From Symsagittifera roscoffensis (lineage: Eukaryota; Xenacoelomorpha; Acoela; Convolutidae), in contig NC_087063.1 of assembly GCF_963678635.1 (NCBI RefSeq), forward strand, positions 60,582,759 through 60,646,758: a stretch of DNA of 64,000 bases, written 5' to 3'. The position numbers were made by a program, and so were the translations under genes. Below the pieces are notes generated by a model, which searched no databases, was not told the DNA's origin, and was given only the letters and a program-made list of their open reading frames with translations. This document shows, one piece after another, positions 45,493 to 57,213 of the stretch (within the stretch, counting starts at the first letter, position 1; every line of letters begins with the position of its first letter).

Positions 45493-45929
45493 CTTGAGAA
45501 TGAACTTACCAACTCAAACATTTCTCAAACTTGAGAATTTGAGAAATGTCTCACTTCGAATGTTGCTTATCGTGAATTTTGTTCAAGATCTTCTTTTTCT
45601 TTTCAAACGAGTGCGGCTAGGTCGTCAACTCAATTTTACAAATCAATCTGAAAATAAAAACCATTTTTAGACTCAGATGTTCAGCTCCTAACCTAAACAA
45701 ACCCCCCTCATTATTGTGTTTAAAACATTGTTCTTCCATTATTTCAGTAAAATAATTCAATTGGGGGTTTCAAAAGCGTGCAGCTTCGTTTCATGTTTTA
45801 GCACCGTGAACTCTCTAAAATTTAATTGTCATGCCAATAGCGTTAAAATCCATTTACCTGCTTCGCGCCCCAATATACCTAACTTGAGATTCCCATATAC
45901 CTAACTTGAGATTCCCATGTACCCGAAAC
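45493..45929 (-). other. non-coding gap between Pol and ORF2, element II
   Basis: About 437 bases without a credible gene, matching the 415-base gap in element III by position only. It holds a palindrome at 45519-45549 (CATTTCTCAAA stem, 8-base loop), the repeated ACCAACTTGAGAAT near 45465-45500, and two tandem copies of a 22-base unit, ATATACCTAACTTGAGATTC plus CC, at about 45873-45917. A purine run TGAGGGGGGT on the reverse strand lies near 45705-45714. Confidence 0.55.
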
Positions 45930-46390
45930 TCAGGCGATACTCAAGTAGTATTTCTTGTGTAGATGTACCATTATTTCCGTTTCTGCGAAGACCACGTGTA
46001 GGATAGCATATAATTCCCTTGGGATCAACTTGCCCCTGTTTGGGTCATAGACCGGCATCGAGACCTCCATTATTCCTCTCTCGACCATGAAGTCTCGCAA
46101 CCTCCCTAGTGCCAACATCACATGCTCAGGATTTCATTGACCCTCGTTACCAGAAAGCACAGGTATTTACCCGGAACTTGTGAAACTGATGGGCGAAGCG
46201 CAGTCATTCCTCCCAGCCCCAGTCTCTGCCTAAATAGAAACTCCACGTTTTGATACTCTCTCTTGAAGTCGGCCTCTAGTCTTGATTTGAAGCTCATGTC
46301 CGCCGTTATACAGATCGCGCTAGTCCTGTCTGACAAAATGAAGTCGCTGTCCGTGATCAGGATGTTCTCCGATTATTCATTAGGTATTTC
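45930..46390 (-). pseudogene. macro-domain-like C-terminal module of Pol, element II
   Basis: In two frames: 46336-46118 (AICITADMS, ADFKREYQNVEF, GKYLCFLVTR) and 46121-45930 (LGRLRDFMVER, VSMPVYDPNRG, RELYAILHVVF, MVHLHKKYY), with a short frame change near 46120. Upstream, the frame of Pol reads in phase into ILITDSDFILSDRTSAI, interrupted by two stops (46387 and 46361 region). The altered loops (SFKSRLEA; YDPNRGKLIP) are the same as in elements I and III, which are clearly diverged, so they are a family property and not decay. The macro fold is inferred by pattern. Confidence 0.62.
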
Positions 46391-47426
46391 AAATTTCGTT
46401 TAGAAATTCCGTCCTATGGTAGGCTCAGCCTCTTCTTCATCCAGTTCCAGCCCGCTTGTTTCTCTCACTTCTCTGAGTTTCTTTATCAACAAATTTTCGG
46501 TGTGGATAAGTCCTACCCCCACTCCCCGGACAAAAATATTTATCGGAGTCCCCTTCGATGATGCTGGGTCTAAATTGTCTGGCGGTATCTTGAGCGGCCT
46601 GTCGGTTGCTGTCCAACCGAAGAGGGAATCTTTCGTTTTCACGTGTTTTTCTGCTGACACTTCAACTTGCTGGATGCTTTGTTCCTGATCGCTTTTGCTC
46701 TTGACATCGCGCATCCATTCTAGTATCCTCAAGTTTGTGTTCTCCCTCCATTCTATCTCGCTCTGCTTCAGATTTGTTTCTTGTTCTGGTGTGGAGTAGT
46801 CCTCCTGCGGGTAGTTTTCACTGTCGTTGATGATTTGCCATTCATCGTCGGCTACCAGTTCACCCACACTCAGTAGCTCTTCGCTTACTTCATCAGGCTC
46901 TATCTTGTCAATCAAGAAGTCATCCCCGTACCTATTGTTCCTCATGCCTGTCCGTTTGCGATTGCCACTCCTTGTTCCTGCTGTTATAGGCAAGTCTGGT
47001 TCCGTCCACTTTGGCACCTCGTTCTGCTCTGGATAAATCCAGTCCTCTTCCGCAAAGGATTCCGCATCTGAGTCCGCTTCTATCTTTTCACTGTCGTCCA
47101 AGCTCAAGTCCTCGTTGCCGTCATTCTTTTTTCTGGTACCTTTTTCTTTCACCTCGCATGCTGGCTCCAAGTCACTCCATTCAAGTCCCTCCATATTCTG
47201 CGGTACGCACCAGTCTTCTGGAAAAGGGACATGAGGTTTCAGGTTTTCATAATGCGCTGCTCGCCTCGTACTCAAGCGGTAGAACCGTCCTTGTTGGTGT
47301 ACTTCCGTTATCCTGAACGGTTCTCGCCATTTCCTCAGTAGTTTCTTTGTCCCCTTGGGAGGTATAACATTCTGGAATACCCAGACGTATTGGCTCACTG
47401 CATATGGTTTCGCTTGAAGTATCTTC
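46391..47426 (-). pseudogene. Integrase C-terminus and Pol extension, element II
   Basis: Most of an intact frame of 373 codons (47521-46400). It opens with the end of integrase, QYVWVFQNVIPPKGTKK and KWREPFRITEVHQQGRFYRL, a GPY/F-type module with Glu in place of the first Gly-Pro residues. The acidic extension follows: AEEDWIYPEQ, YGDDFLIDKIEPDE, LRILEWMRDVKS, then FVRGVGVGLIHTENL in the same frame. Elements I and III instead read LSGEWG and stop at this spot. It leads into the macro-like domain. Confidence 0.8.
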
Positions 47427-48429
47427 TCATCGTATTTCTTCCCCTGTCTCATTTGTGCTTGCGCCGTATACCTCCTGCAGAGCTCGTTTAGTTCCTGTTG
47501 TCTCTTGACCGCTTCCTTCACGTAAAATTGAGGCGACGTCTTCTTCTCTTCGTATTATGGGTAGAAGAATGTTAGAGGCATTGCTCTTTCCCTGTCTGGT
47601 AACATCATGAGGGGCTGATTCCCATCGTTGAGTGTTGCGTGCTGTCATACGCCCCTGCTAGATGCGGCAGATATTTGTCCCAGTCTGTCATATATCTCGA
47701 GCAGTATACCCTCAGCATCTTCACCAACGTCCTGTTCTGCCTCTCCACTAACCCATTAGTCTGAGGATGGTAAGTCGTCGAGTGCGCTTGAGCAATGTGT
47801 GACCTCTTCGTCAATTCTTTCGTCAGGTCACCCGCGAAGGTTTTCCCGTTGTCCGAATGAAATGTCATCGGACAGCCATATCGTGATATCCAATGTAATA
47901 TCAATTGTTCACAAGTCTCCTCCGCTGAGGCCGTTTGACAGGGCACTGCTTCTGCCAGCTTCGTAAAGTGGTCTATTATGATTAATATTTGGTTATATCC
48001 CGACTCTGTCATGCAGATCTTCTGGTGGTCTATCTACATAACTTCGTTGAATTCCGAGCTATCAACGGACTTGAGTGGGAACTACATCTTCCTTGGGTCG
48101 TTCACCTGTAGACATTCCAGACATGCGCTCACCTATCTCTCGCAAGCCTTCCTTAATCCCGGCCAATCAAACCTGTGTAGTATTCTCTGATGCACTTTAT
48201 CTATCCCCTGGTGCCCCATTTGATCGTGCGATCTGAATAATACTTCCGTCTGATACAAATGTGGTAGTATGATGAGGATATGCTCGTGTAGTATCTTCTC
48301 CTCATCATTTCTCTTGCATGCTACCACCCCATCAGCTGTGTGATAGAGTAACTTTTTTCTCTCTTTGTAGAACTGGCACAAGATCTTGTAGCTGTCTTCT
48401 TCCAGATCCCCTTTTTCTTTGGTACCCAT
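47427..48429 (-). pseudogene. Ty3-like integrase, element II
   Basis: Frames 48429-48133 and 48012-47605, then 47648-47427. The zinc-binding start is RSHDQMGHQGIDKVHQRI, the core has ILIIIDHFTKLAEAVPC, TFHSDNGKTFAGDL and HPQTNGLVERQNR with the catalytic Glu kept. About 120 bases between the first two frames contain stops (the QIDHQ and C-x2-C region). Integrates cDNA if intact. Identity to element III is moderate, by eye around two thirds of residues. Confidence 0.88.
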
Positions 48430-49377
48430 GCTCCTTCAGTGCAATCAGTTGACCATTCATTTCCCCGGGACTGTGGATGTCATCCTTCAGTTTGACGCAT
48501 ACTTTCCTCCTCAAGACCTTCCTGTCATCCTCTGACAACATGTTTGTTCTGACATTCGAGTTACATGAGAGCTCACTAAACGTTTTCCTTGATACTGCAA
48601 TTTTCTCAAGTTCTTCACCTCCGCGCACCTCCTGCTGATCCAAATTGTACGTTCCTGAGGAGGGATCCGTCTGTAGTTACCTGTCGCGGTGCCTCATCTT
48701 CTCTTCTGCCAGTATCATGCATAGACTATCTTGGTCATCATTGCTCTTCTCTGAGTCCCCATCCCACTCTTCACACTCCCCGGACAATTTTACTTCTTCA
48801 GCCTCTTCCTCCGCTGTGGGCCACTCCCCGGACTCTTGACTTGGTCCAAGGTGTTCAGCCTCCTCCTTGAATGCATTCTTCTTCTTTCTAACCCGAGTCC
48901 GCTCAAGTATGTCTTCAGGGATTCTATCAACCAATGACTGCACGACTTCTTTTCCATCAGATTTCTTTTCTTTCAAAGAGTCTTCGTTACCATCCGCTTC
49001 TTTCCTTCTCAATATCGTGACTTCTGGTTCCTCCTTGCTTTATTTTTGATCACGGGTTAATATTCTGCCAGTTTCTCGAGCAATCTCCTCAAGTCTTCAT
49101 CTATCACTGCTCTTCCCGTCTCTACCTTGTTTAGATCATAGCCTTTTGCCTTGAGTGTCTCCCTCACGATTTTTGATTTGAGCATGATCGACATTGGCAT
49201 CCCTTGAGTTCTTCTCAGGATTGTTTTCTCTGGACACCCCTACGGTAATTCGGGGTGATGTTCCATAAGCTTGCCAGACTTATCGAGCTATCTAGTGGAT
49301 GGAAGATTATCATACGTTTCCTTATCCATGAAAGAGAAGCCATCCTTGATTTCTGGCCTATCCGCATCCCTCTGTTC
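48430..49377 (-). pseudogene. RNase H-integrase linker of Pol, element II
   Basis: Frames 48643-48332 and 49012-48677 with stops between. It is acidic, with QESGEWPTAEEEAEE and VKLSGECEEWD. Two copies of the nucleotide motif GTCCGGGGAG occur in it (near 48778 and 48828 on the reverse strand), as in the linker of element III. The section 49013-49377 is more broken and carries weak similarity to element I at 7025-7200 (LDKSGK). No domain. Confidence 0.6.
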
Positions 49378-51035
49378 CTATCTCTCGTAGAGTTCTGTGT
49401 TCATACTCAAGCTATTGGCGTTTTGATGTTTGCCTCTTGTCCTATGCTCAACTATCATTACCATATTGTATTCATCCAGGCGAACGATACATCTTCCAAT
49501 GTAGCTCTGGTCCATTGAGTACGTTTTCAACCAGCTGTGTGCCCTGTTGTCGACTCGTAGCTTGTACGGCTCGATACCTAGGTGTGCCCTGTATTTTTCG
49601 ACAAAGGTAACCACCGCGAACATCTCTGCTTTAGGCGCCCCGTACTTCATCTCGGTATCACTCAAGACTTTGCTCCCGTACGCTATTGGTCTTAAAACTG
49701 TTTTCCCATTCCATTCCTGTTCTTGATGGAGAATGCCAGAAATCGCAACTACTGACGCATCCGTGTCCAGTACGTACATTCCTTTTTCTGTTGGCATCCC
49801 TAGCACCAGTGCTTCGCACAACTCCTTCTTTATTCTCTCGAATGACTCTTCCGCCGCGTTGTTCCACGTGAACCTCTTGCCTTTAAGCCTCATTAGTTGT
49901 TGCATCGGGTACATTTTGTCCGCATAGCCCTTAATGAACTCCCTGTAATAGTTCGCAAAACCCAGGAAGCTCATCAATTGATGTTGCGTTTTTGGCGATT
50001 TCCAGGTCAGAACAGCTTCTACTGCATCTGGGTCTGATCTGATGCCATGTCTATCCACTATTCTTCCCAGGTTTTTTATCGTGTCCTTGAGTATTTCGCA
50101 CTTTGATGGTTTGCATTTTAGTCCCGATCTCTTCATGCAGGCAAACACCTCGTCTAGTCGTTCGATATAATCCTCTAGTGTCAGCGTCGCAATTACCACG
50201 TCATCCACGTAGCACATTACCAGGTTGCCGTATTTCTTTTTTACACCTATCAATACGTGTGCCATCAATCGTTGAAATGAGCCGTGGCGTTGCAAAGACC
50301 AAAAGGCATCCTTTTCCATTGAAACAGCCCCAGCTCGCAGGCAAACTCTTTCTTGTCTCTGCCTTGCTTCCGCAGTGGTACCTGCGAAAAAGCTGATCCT
50401 AAATCAAGAGTCGTAAAAAATTTTGCGCCCCCCAACTTCGAGAGGCTCTCTTCAATTCTAGGTATGGGATATTCATCCTTCACCGTGACGGAGTTCAGAT
50501 ACCGAAAATTGCAGCAAAACCTTAATTGGTCGTCCTTCTTTTTAGCCATCACTACTCCACACGCCCACGGTGATTTGGATGGTTCTATCATATCATACTT
50601 TAGTAAGGTCTCTATCTTTTTTCTACATACATCCGATTTGTGTGGGGTAATCGCCCCCTCCCTATGCGGTACCGCAGACTCGTCAAGCTCTATTTCATGT
50701 TCAACGGAATTACAACATCCAATGTCTGCCTTATGTTTCGAAAAAACGTCCTTGTTCCGCTGTAGTACGTCCATGATGGCTTCGAGCTGTTCGTCCGTTA
50801 CCTTGGCCCTCAAGTGCTCGATTTCTGGTAAAACCGGTTTATTCATTTCCATCTCTTCTAGTTTGGGTCTTTCCGGAAAATTCGAACAGCTCGAAAGTCC
50901 ATCGTCTGTTTCTGACTGAAGTGATTTTACAAGACCTGATGAATCTTTTATTTTCTTCAATCTTCTCAAGATACAAATCTTGTCCCTATGATTGGAACAA
51001 TCAAGTACTTCATTCTGTTTTGCATTTTCAGTCAA
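49378..51035 (-). pseudogene. Reverse transcriptase and RNase H, element II
   Basis: Two frames, 51035-50265 and 50319-49378, which overlap at one frameshift near 50280. RT blocks: HEIELDESAVPHREG, QLRFCCNFRYLNSVT, GSAFSQVPLRKQ, MPFGLCNATAHF, then VMCYVDDVVIATLTLED with the two catalytic Asp, and QLMSFLGFANYYREFIKGY. RNase H: YVLDTDASVVAISGILHQEQ is cut here at 20 residues; it continues to PKAEMFAVV and YKLRVDNRAHSWL. Typical Ty3/Gypsy order. With only one frameshift this is the least damaged polymerase in the window. Confidence 0.92.
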
Positions 51036-51640
51036 TTCATTCCTAAGACAGCAGCACTTCGACTATTTGGATTTGGAACTATGCATACTTGCTTGTTATC
51101 ACTTAGTTCATTATAATTTTTCATCCGCAAGCTTACAATTGCCGCTTCGTTCGCTTTCAGCCTTACCCTCCTACTCAAGAATACCGGCGCTTTATTCTCA
51201 TTTGCCATTATCAGATTTACCGGTTTAATTACGTATTTCCTATCCGGGTTCCGTATTCTGAAGATGGCATTGTTCAGATCAATGGTTACGTCGAAATTCC
51301 TGATGAAGTCTCTGCCTAAAATGAACTGGTCAGACTCATCTAGGTTCTCCACCACAAGAAAGTTCATCAACAGGTTGCGTTCCTCTAGGTTTAGGGCTAT
51401 TATTGGTGTTCTGCCCACTACCCGCAGCGCCTCCTTGTTTGCAGCTGACAGCCGTATTCTCGAGTCTATCAAATCATCTTTGTTGAAACCCATTCGCTCC
51501 CAAGTTTCGATCGGTATAACACTCAAGACTGCTCCCCTATAAGTAACCCCCGTAACTGAGCCTTCTTGCCACTTATGTCAGGCACGTGTACTGATACGTC
51601 TGCCTCCGTCCCGATGTGTGTTGCATCCTCTTCCAACATG
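51032..51640 (-). pseudogene. Retropepsin-like protease, element II, catalytic motif lost
   Basis: The frame 51526-51032 has LSVIPIETWERMGF, VVGRTPIIALNLEERNL and SDQFILGRDFIRNFDV (the ILG box). The upstream frame ends LRGLLIGEQS. At 51530-51545 the bases for the Asp-Thr-Gly-Ala of element I are changed, with one base lost, so both the catalytic Asp and the frame are gone. The protease would cut Gag and Pol. Neighbouring blocks VRSIGHCAMLEEDATHIG match element I. Confidence 0.8.
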
Positions 51641-52512
51641 GCGCAGTGTCCAATCGATCTCACTTTCAGTTCTTCTTTGCCCACGTAGATCTGTCCGGTT
51701 AGGTCCTCGTCACATGTTATCATGGTTTTCGTGTAGATGTTTATCCCATCTATGTTTAACATCACCTCATGTGGACCATAAACTTCCGTGTATCTGTTCT
51801 CGACGCGGACTGACTTGCTACCACCTCTTGTGAGTAGTACCCTCAAGGCTCTAGAAGTTGTCAGCGGACTTATTGCACTTAAGTAATATGCGTACACATC
51901 AATATGCATTATTGTCTGATCGCTGGGCTCGCTCAGGTTCCTCGTTACTTCGTGGCCGCCCACAGTGATTATTGACATTATCCTGGCTCCAATCTTTGTT
52001 ATGCGGAATGGATTTCCCGTCACCATTTTCAGAGTGTTGCAATTTCCACTCTTTGTCGCTCCCACTTCGGCTTCTGGCCTTGGCACTAATATACTTAACG
52101 TCTCATTCAACTTCTGCTTTTCGATCTCCTGTTTCAATCGTTGCTCAATCTCCTTCGTCGCGAGCTCTTGTTTCACTTTGTTGATAGCCTCTGCAGCTGC
52201 TCTATCATAATTTACCTCTAGAGAATTCCAGGCCTTCGCCTCCATGGCATTATTGACTTGCGTTACCGCCTTCACCGTCTTCTCCGGTAGTTCCGCACTC
52301 GGTGCTTCCGAATTTTTTGTTTTAAACTCGGCTTGTCTGTTTCTCGTGTTCTGCACCGCCGCTAACGCTAACTTGTGTTTGGGGTGACTTTGGTTCTTGA
52401 ATGCTTCCCAAAACAATGGACAGTCCATCCTGAAGTGTCCTTCTTGATTGCAGAAGAAGCATCGCGCATCTATCTTGATGATCAAGCCACTATAGCACTC
52501 GTGTTCTTCCAT
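51641..52512 (-). pseudogene. Gag-Pol linker, element II
   Basis: The main part of an open frame of 329 codons (52512-51523). It begins at the second zinc knuckle, then is rich in Ala, Lys and Glu (RAAAEAINKVKQELATKEIE), probably helical. Blocks later shared with element I are SRALRVLLTRG, VYGPHEVMLNIDGINIY and YVGKEELKVRSIG. No known domain is seen before the protease. Confidence 0.65.
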
Positions 52513-52845
52513 GTCTTATCTTCCTCATCCGTTGCATATCCCAGACTCTTCATGCCTTGTTTATACGTCGTGCAGTCCGCCACATGATGATCCGCTGATC
52601 CACAATTTGCGCATGACCTACGTTTGTCCATATCATCTCTAGGCTTGCATCCCCCCCTTGCATGTTCCTGTTATCCGAGTACGAGTACTTCTTAGGTTTC
52701 ATCAGCATTACTCCCTTGACTTTTGTCTCATATCTTCTGGAGTCGGTGCATTATCTTTCGACAGTGTTTAGTACGTTGTTAACATTGTTCTCACGCCGTC
52801 ACTTTTCACCCCATCGATGAAACTCGAGGCAATGCTGAAGTTCCT
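52420..52845 (-). pseudogene. Nucleocapsid with two CCHC zinc knuckles, element II
   Basis: Two knuckles in different frames. The first, CANCGSADHHVADC at about 52573-52614, and the second, CFFCNQEGHFRMDC at about 52436-52477, both fit Cys-x2-Cys-x4-His-x4-Cys. The stretch between them (KQGMKSLGYATDEED) is conserved in element I. Such knuckles bind the genomic RNA. Frameshifts near 52510 and 52680 break the chain from capsid to knuckles. Confidence 0.78.
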
Positions 52846-53672
52846 TCAATTTGTTGATTCTTCAGGGTCACTCCTTCCTATCAAGCTCTCAAGATCGTCC
52901 AGGATCCGATCAATCGATTCATCGTCCCTCTGTGTTCTCTTTTCAAATCTCATCATCGCTTGTTGACCCTTCATACCTGACCCGAATCGGTTCAATAATA
53001 TCTCGAAGATCTTGTCTGCAGTGTCATGTTCCTCTTCCATCTTCGCAACTACACATTTTAACGCTGTGCCTTCTAGGTTACTCAGTATCGCCGTGCAGGC
53101 CTGTCTCTCGTCGTTCAAGTTGTCTTGCTCCAGATGTAGTCTCATGACTTCTACCCATGTGTCGATGCATCCATCTGAGTCGTCTTCAATTTCTTTTGGC
53201 TTCTTGAAGGTTTTCCTGGATTTGCCACCTCCTCTTTCACTCGAGTCGGTGTTCCTTGTGGCGAACGCCTCCAGTGTCTTGTTCATCATTTCCCAGGTGT
53301 TAGCCCACGTCATGGCATCCGGTCCCACATTATTGTTCGTTGTGGAATCCCCTGGACCATTTGTCGTATTTGAGGTTCCACTCTTCATAATTGTCTTGAC
53401 CCCCCTGGTGCTATGATCGCTGCACCCCGGGGTAACGGTAACGGTGTTGACTCCCGCTTGTTCCGTTGCGGTTCCACGAAATCCACTCTGTTGCCTTGCA
53501 TTCGATCTGTTACCAGCTTGTCTTGTGTTGTAGAGTTTCTCAAGATGGCATCCAGCTTGATCTGTATGGCACATGAACTCTCAGCCCGGTCTCTGCTCAT
53601 TGTGCCTATTCTCGTCTCCAGACTCCCTAACTTACTGTTCACAGTGTCATACCCTTGCTTCATTTCTTGCAT
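52846..53672 (-). pseudogene. gag capsid region, element II
   Basis: Frames 53672-53385 and 53574-52846. The first holds a coiled-coil-like start (VNSKLGSLETRIGTMSRD). The second has DDSDGCIDTWVEVMRLHLEQ, then LNDERQACTAILSNLEGTAL, ADKIFEILLNRFGSGMK and RFEKRTQRDDESID, the Ty3-type Gag capsid pattern shared with element I. Forms the particle shell. One frameshift between the frames. Confidence 0.78.
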
Positions 53673-53804
53673 GTCTTTTTTGATATTCTTCTCGCGCTCT
53701 TTGTCAGTGGCCTCTACCTTGTCTGAAGCTTTTCCTCCGTCGCCCTCGTCAGGTTGAAGTAGTTTTCCAGGTACTCGTTTTTGTTGTATCTTATTTCCTT
53801 TTTT

Positions 53805-54429
53805 TTATTGTCGATCCTCCTCACTGCACTTCAGTTTTTTGTCGATTTGATCTAACTTCGCCATTAAATGGCCCAGCTCGAGAGGAGTTGTTGTTTCGTG
53901 CTTAACTTTTGCCCCATGTTTGACCTCTGTAGTTATCGTGGTAACTGTTCCAAACGTTTTGCCTTTCTCGGCCGTCGGTTCTACTTCCTCTTTATCTCTT
54001 GGTTTCATTCCGACCCTCATTGCGATCCTCTCTGTGAATGACGTTCTTTTCGTTTGAGAGTCATCCTTTATATTTTCCGGCGTGTTGCTTGTCGTGTCCT
54101 CCACAGTGTCAATTGGCGAGAACTCTTGTCTTCTTCTTTTGCTCTTCCGCATTCGGCATCGGTGTTGACTCCGTTGTTTTCTTTTCCACCTCATCAACAC
54201 TCTGATCTGGTGTATCAAGATCAATTTCTATAGCAGGTTCCGTTCGTCACTCCTCAGCAGTTATTTTCCTCTTGTTCTCCTTTGCGCTTCTTGTGTTGAC
54301 CATGCTCACTGAAAAGTTCTTTCTTGTTACTCTTTGATCTAACGGCGTTGCTTTTAGTTGCAACGAGTTATGATTTGTCTTTGACTCTATAACTCTTTTT
54401 TCTGCTATCGGTACCCTACTTCGCCTCAT
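53805..54429 (-). pseudogene. gag N-terminal region, element II
   Basis: Frames 54429-54247 and 54224-53805. It begins basic, with MVNTRSAKENKRK at about 54303 as a start candidate also seen in element 0. After a frameshift come DTVEDTTSNTPENIKDD, TKRTSFTERIAMRVGMKPRD and LGHLMAKLDQIDKKLK, the last probably coiled coil. A matrix-like role is inferred. The 21-bp repeat array lies upstream. Confidence 0.6.
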
Positions 54430-54621
54430 GATTTTTATTTACAATTTTCTCTATTTGCTATATTAATATTTACAAAACTCTACTCTAAGGATAAAAATTC
54501 TAAGAAGTCTTCCTAATTCTCTTGAAGAAGAAAAAAACTTTCAATTCGTGATCTTAAAAGAGCGCATTTTTTGCAATTTAATCGTTCTGACCGGTCCGTT
54601 TGCTTTCAATTGAATGTTGGG

Positions 54622-57213
54622 CTATTTCACACCGACCCAAGACCTTTTGGTACCGTCCCACGACTTTTTGGTACCGTCCCAAGAATTTTCCGTACTGTCC
54701 CAAGACCTTTCCGTGCTGTCCCAAGACTTCATGGTATTGTCCCAAGACCTTTCCGTACTGTCCCAAGACCTTTCAGTACTGTCCCAAGACTTTTTGGTAC
54801 TGTCCCAAGAATTTCCGGCACTGTCCAAGACTTTTCGGTATCCCCCAAGACTTTCCGGCACTGTCCCAAGACTTCTTGGTACAGTCCCAAGACTTTTATG
54901 TACTGTCCCAAGACTTCCTCGTACTGTCCCAAGACTCTCCGGTACTGTCCCAAGACTTTCCAGCACATTCCCAAGACTTCCTGGTATTGTTCCAAGACCT
55001 TTCCGTGCTGTCCCAAGACTTTTCAGCACTGTCCCAAGACTTCTTGGTACCGTCGCAAGACCTTTCCGCACTGTCCCACGACTTTTTGGTACTGTCCCAA
55101 GACTTTTCGGTACTGTCCCAAGATTTTCCGGCACTGTCCCAAGACTTTTCGTTACTGTCCCAAGACTTTCCGACACTGTCCCAAGACTTCTTGATACTGT
55201 CCCAAGACTTTTATGTACTATCCCAAGACTTCTTGGTACTGTCCCAAGACTTCTCTGTACTGTCCCAAGACTCTTCGGTGCTAACCCAAGACTTTCCAGC
55301 ACTGTCCCAAGACTTCTTGGTACTGTCCCAGGACTTTTCTGTACGGTCCCGAGACTTTTCTGTACTGTTTCAAGACTTCTTGGTACTGTCCCAAGACTTC
55401 TTGGTACTGTCCCAAGACTTTTCTGCACTGCCCCAAGACTCTTCGGTACTGTCCCAGGACTTTTTTGTACTGTCCCAAGACTTCTTGCTACTGTCCCAAG
55501 ACTCTTCGGTACTGTCCCAGGACTTTTTTGTACTGTTCCAAGACTTCTTGGTGCTGTCCCAAGACTTTTCTGTACTGTCCCAAGACTTCTTGTTACTGTC
55601 CCAAGATTTTCCAGCACTGTCCCAAGACTTTTCGTTACTGTCCCAAGACTTTCCGACACTGTCCCAAGACTTCTTGATACTGTCCCAAGACTTTTATGTA
55701 CTATCCCAAGACTTCTTGGTACTGTCCCAAGACTTCTCTGTACTGTCCCAAGACTCTTCGGTGCTAACCCAAGACTTTCCAGCACTGTCCCAAGACTTCT
55801 TGGTACTGTCTCAAGACTATTCGGTACTGTCCCAAGACTTTCTGGCACTGTCCCAAGACTTTTCGGTACTGTCCCAGGACTTTTCTGTACTGTTTCAAGA
55901 CTTCTTGGTACTGTCCCAAGACTTCTTGGTACTGTCCCAAGACTTTTCTGCACTGCCCCAAGACTCTTCGGTACTGTCCCAGGACTTTTTTGTACTGTCC
56001 CAAGACTTCTTGGTACTGTCCCAAGACTTTTCGGTACTGTCCCTGGACATCTTGGTACTGTCCCAAGACTTTTCTGCACTGTTCCAAGACTTCTTGGTGC
56101 TGTCCCAAGACTTTTCTGTACTGTCCCAAGACTTCTTGTTACTGTCCCAAGACTTCTCTGTACTGTCCCAAGACTTCCTCGTACTGTCCCAAGACTCTTC
56201 GGTACGGTCCCAAGACTTTCCAGCACTGTCCCAAGACTTTTCAGTACTGTCCCAAGACTTTCCGGCACTGTCCCAGGACTTCTTGGTACAGTCCCAAGAC
56301 TTTTATGTACTGTCCCAAGACTTCTTGTTACTGTCCCAAGACTTCTCTGTACTGTCCCAAGACTTCCTCGTACTGTCCCAAGACTCTTCGGTACTGTCCC
56401 AAGACTTTCCAGCACTGTCCCAAGACTTCTTGGTATTGTCCCAAGACCTTTCCGTGCTGTCCCAAGATTTTTCAGCACTGTCCCAAGACTTCTTGGTACC
56501 GTCGCAAGACCTTTCCGCACTGTCCCATGACTTCTTGGTACTGTCCCAAGACTTTTCGGTACTGTCCCAAGTTTTTCCGGCACTGTCCCAAGACTTTTCG
56601 TTACTGTCCCAAGACTTTCCGACACTGTCCCAAGACTTCTTGATACTGTCCCAAGACTTTTATGTACTATCCCAAGACTTCTTGGTACTGTCCCAAGACT
56701 TCTCTGTACTGTCCCAAGACTCTTCGGTGCTAACCCAAGACTTTCCAGCACTGTCCCAAGACTTCTTGGTACTGTCCCAGGACTTTTCTGTACTGTCCCA
56801 AGACTTCTTGGTACTGTCTCAAGACTATTCGGTACTGTCCCAAGACTTTCTGGCACTGTCCCAAGACTTTTCGGTACTGTCCCAGGACTTTTCTGTACTA
56901 TTTCAAGACTTCTTGGTACTGTCCCAAGACGTCTTGGTACTGTCCCAAGACTTTTCTGCACTGCCCCAAGACTCTTCGGTACTGTCCCAGGACTTTTCTG
57001 TACTGTCCCAAGACTTCTTGGTACTGTCCCAAGACTTTTCGGCACTGTCCCTGGACATCTTGGTACTGTCCCAAGATTTTTCTGCACTGTTCCAAGACTT
57101 CTTGGTGCTGTCCCAAGACTTTTCTGTACTGTCCCAAGACTATTCGGTACTGTCCCAAGACTTTCTGGCACTGTCCCAAGACTTCTTGGTACTGTCCCAA
57201 GACTTTCCTGCAC
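54622..57213 (-). other. long open frame of heptads in the leader, coding status uncertain
   Basis: 863 codons on the strand of element II, almost wholly SLGTVPR-type heptads, ending shortly upstream of gag. It begins at a Met inside the array and has no non-repeat domain. It would be transcribed with the element. The openness follows from the repeat unit itself, so it is not proof of coding. No known repeat-protein family was recognised. Confidence 0.2.
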
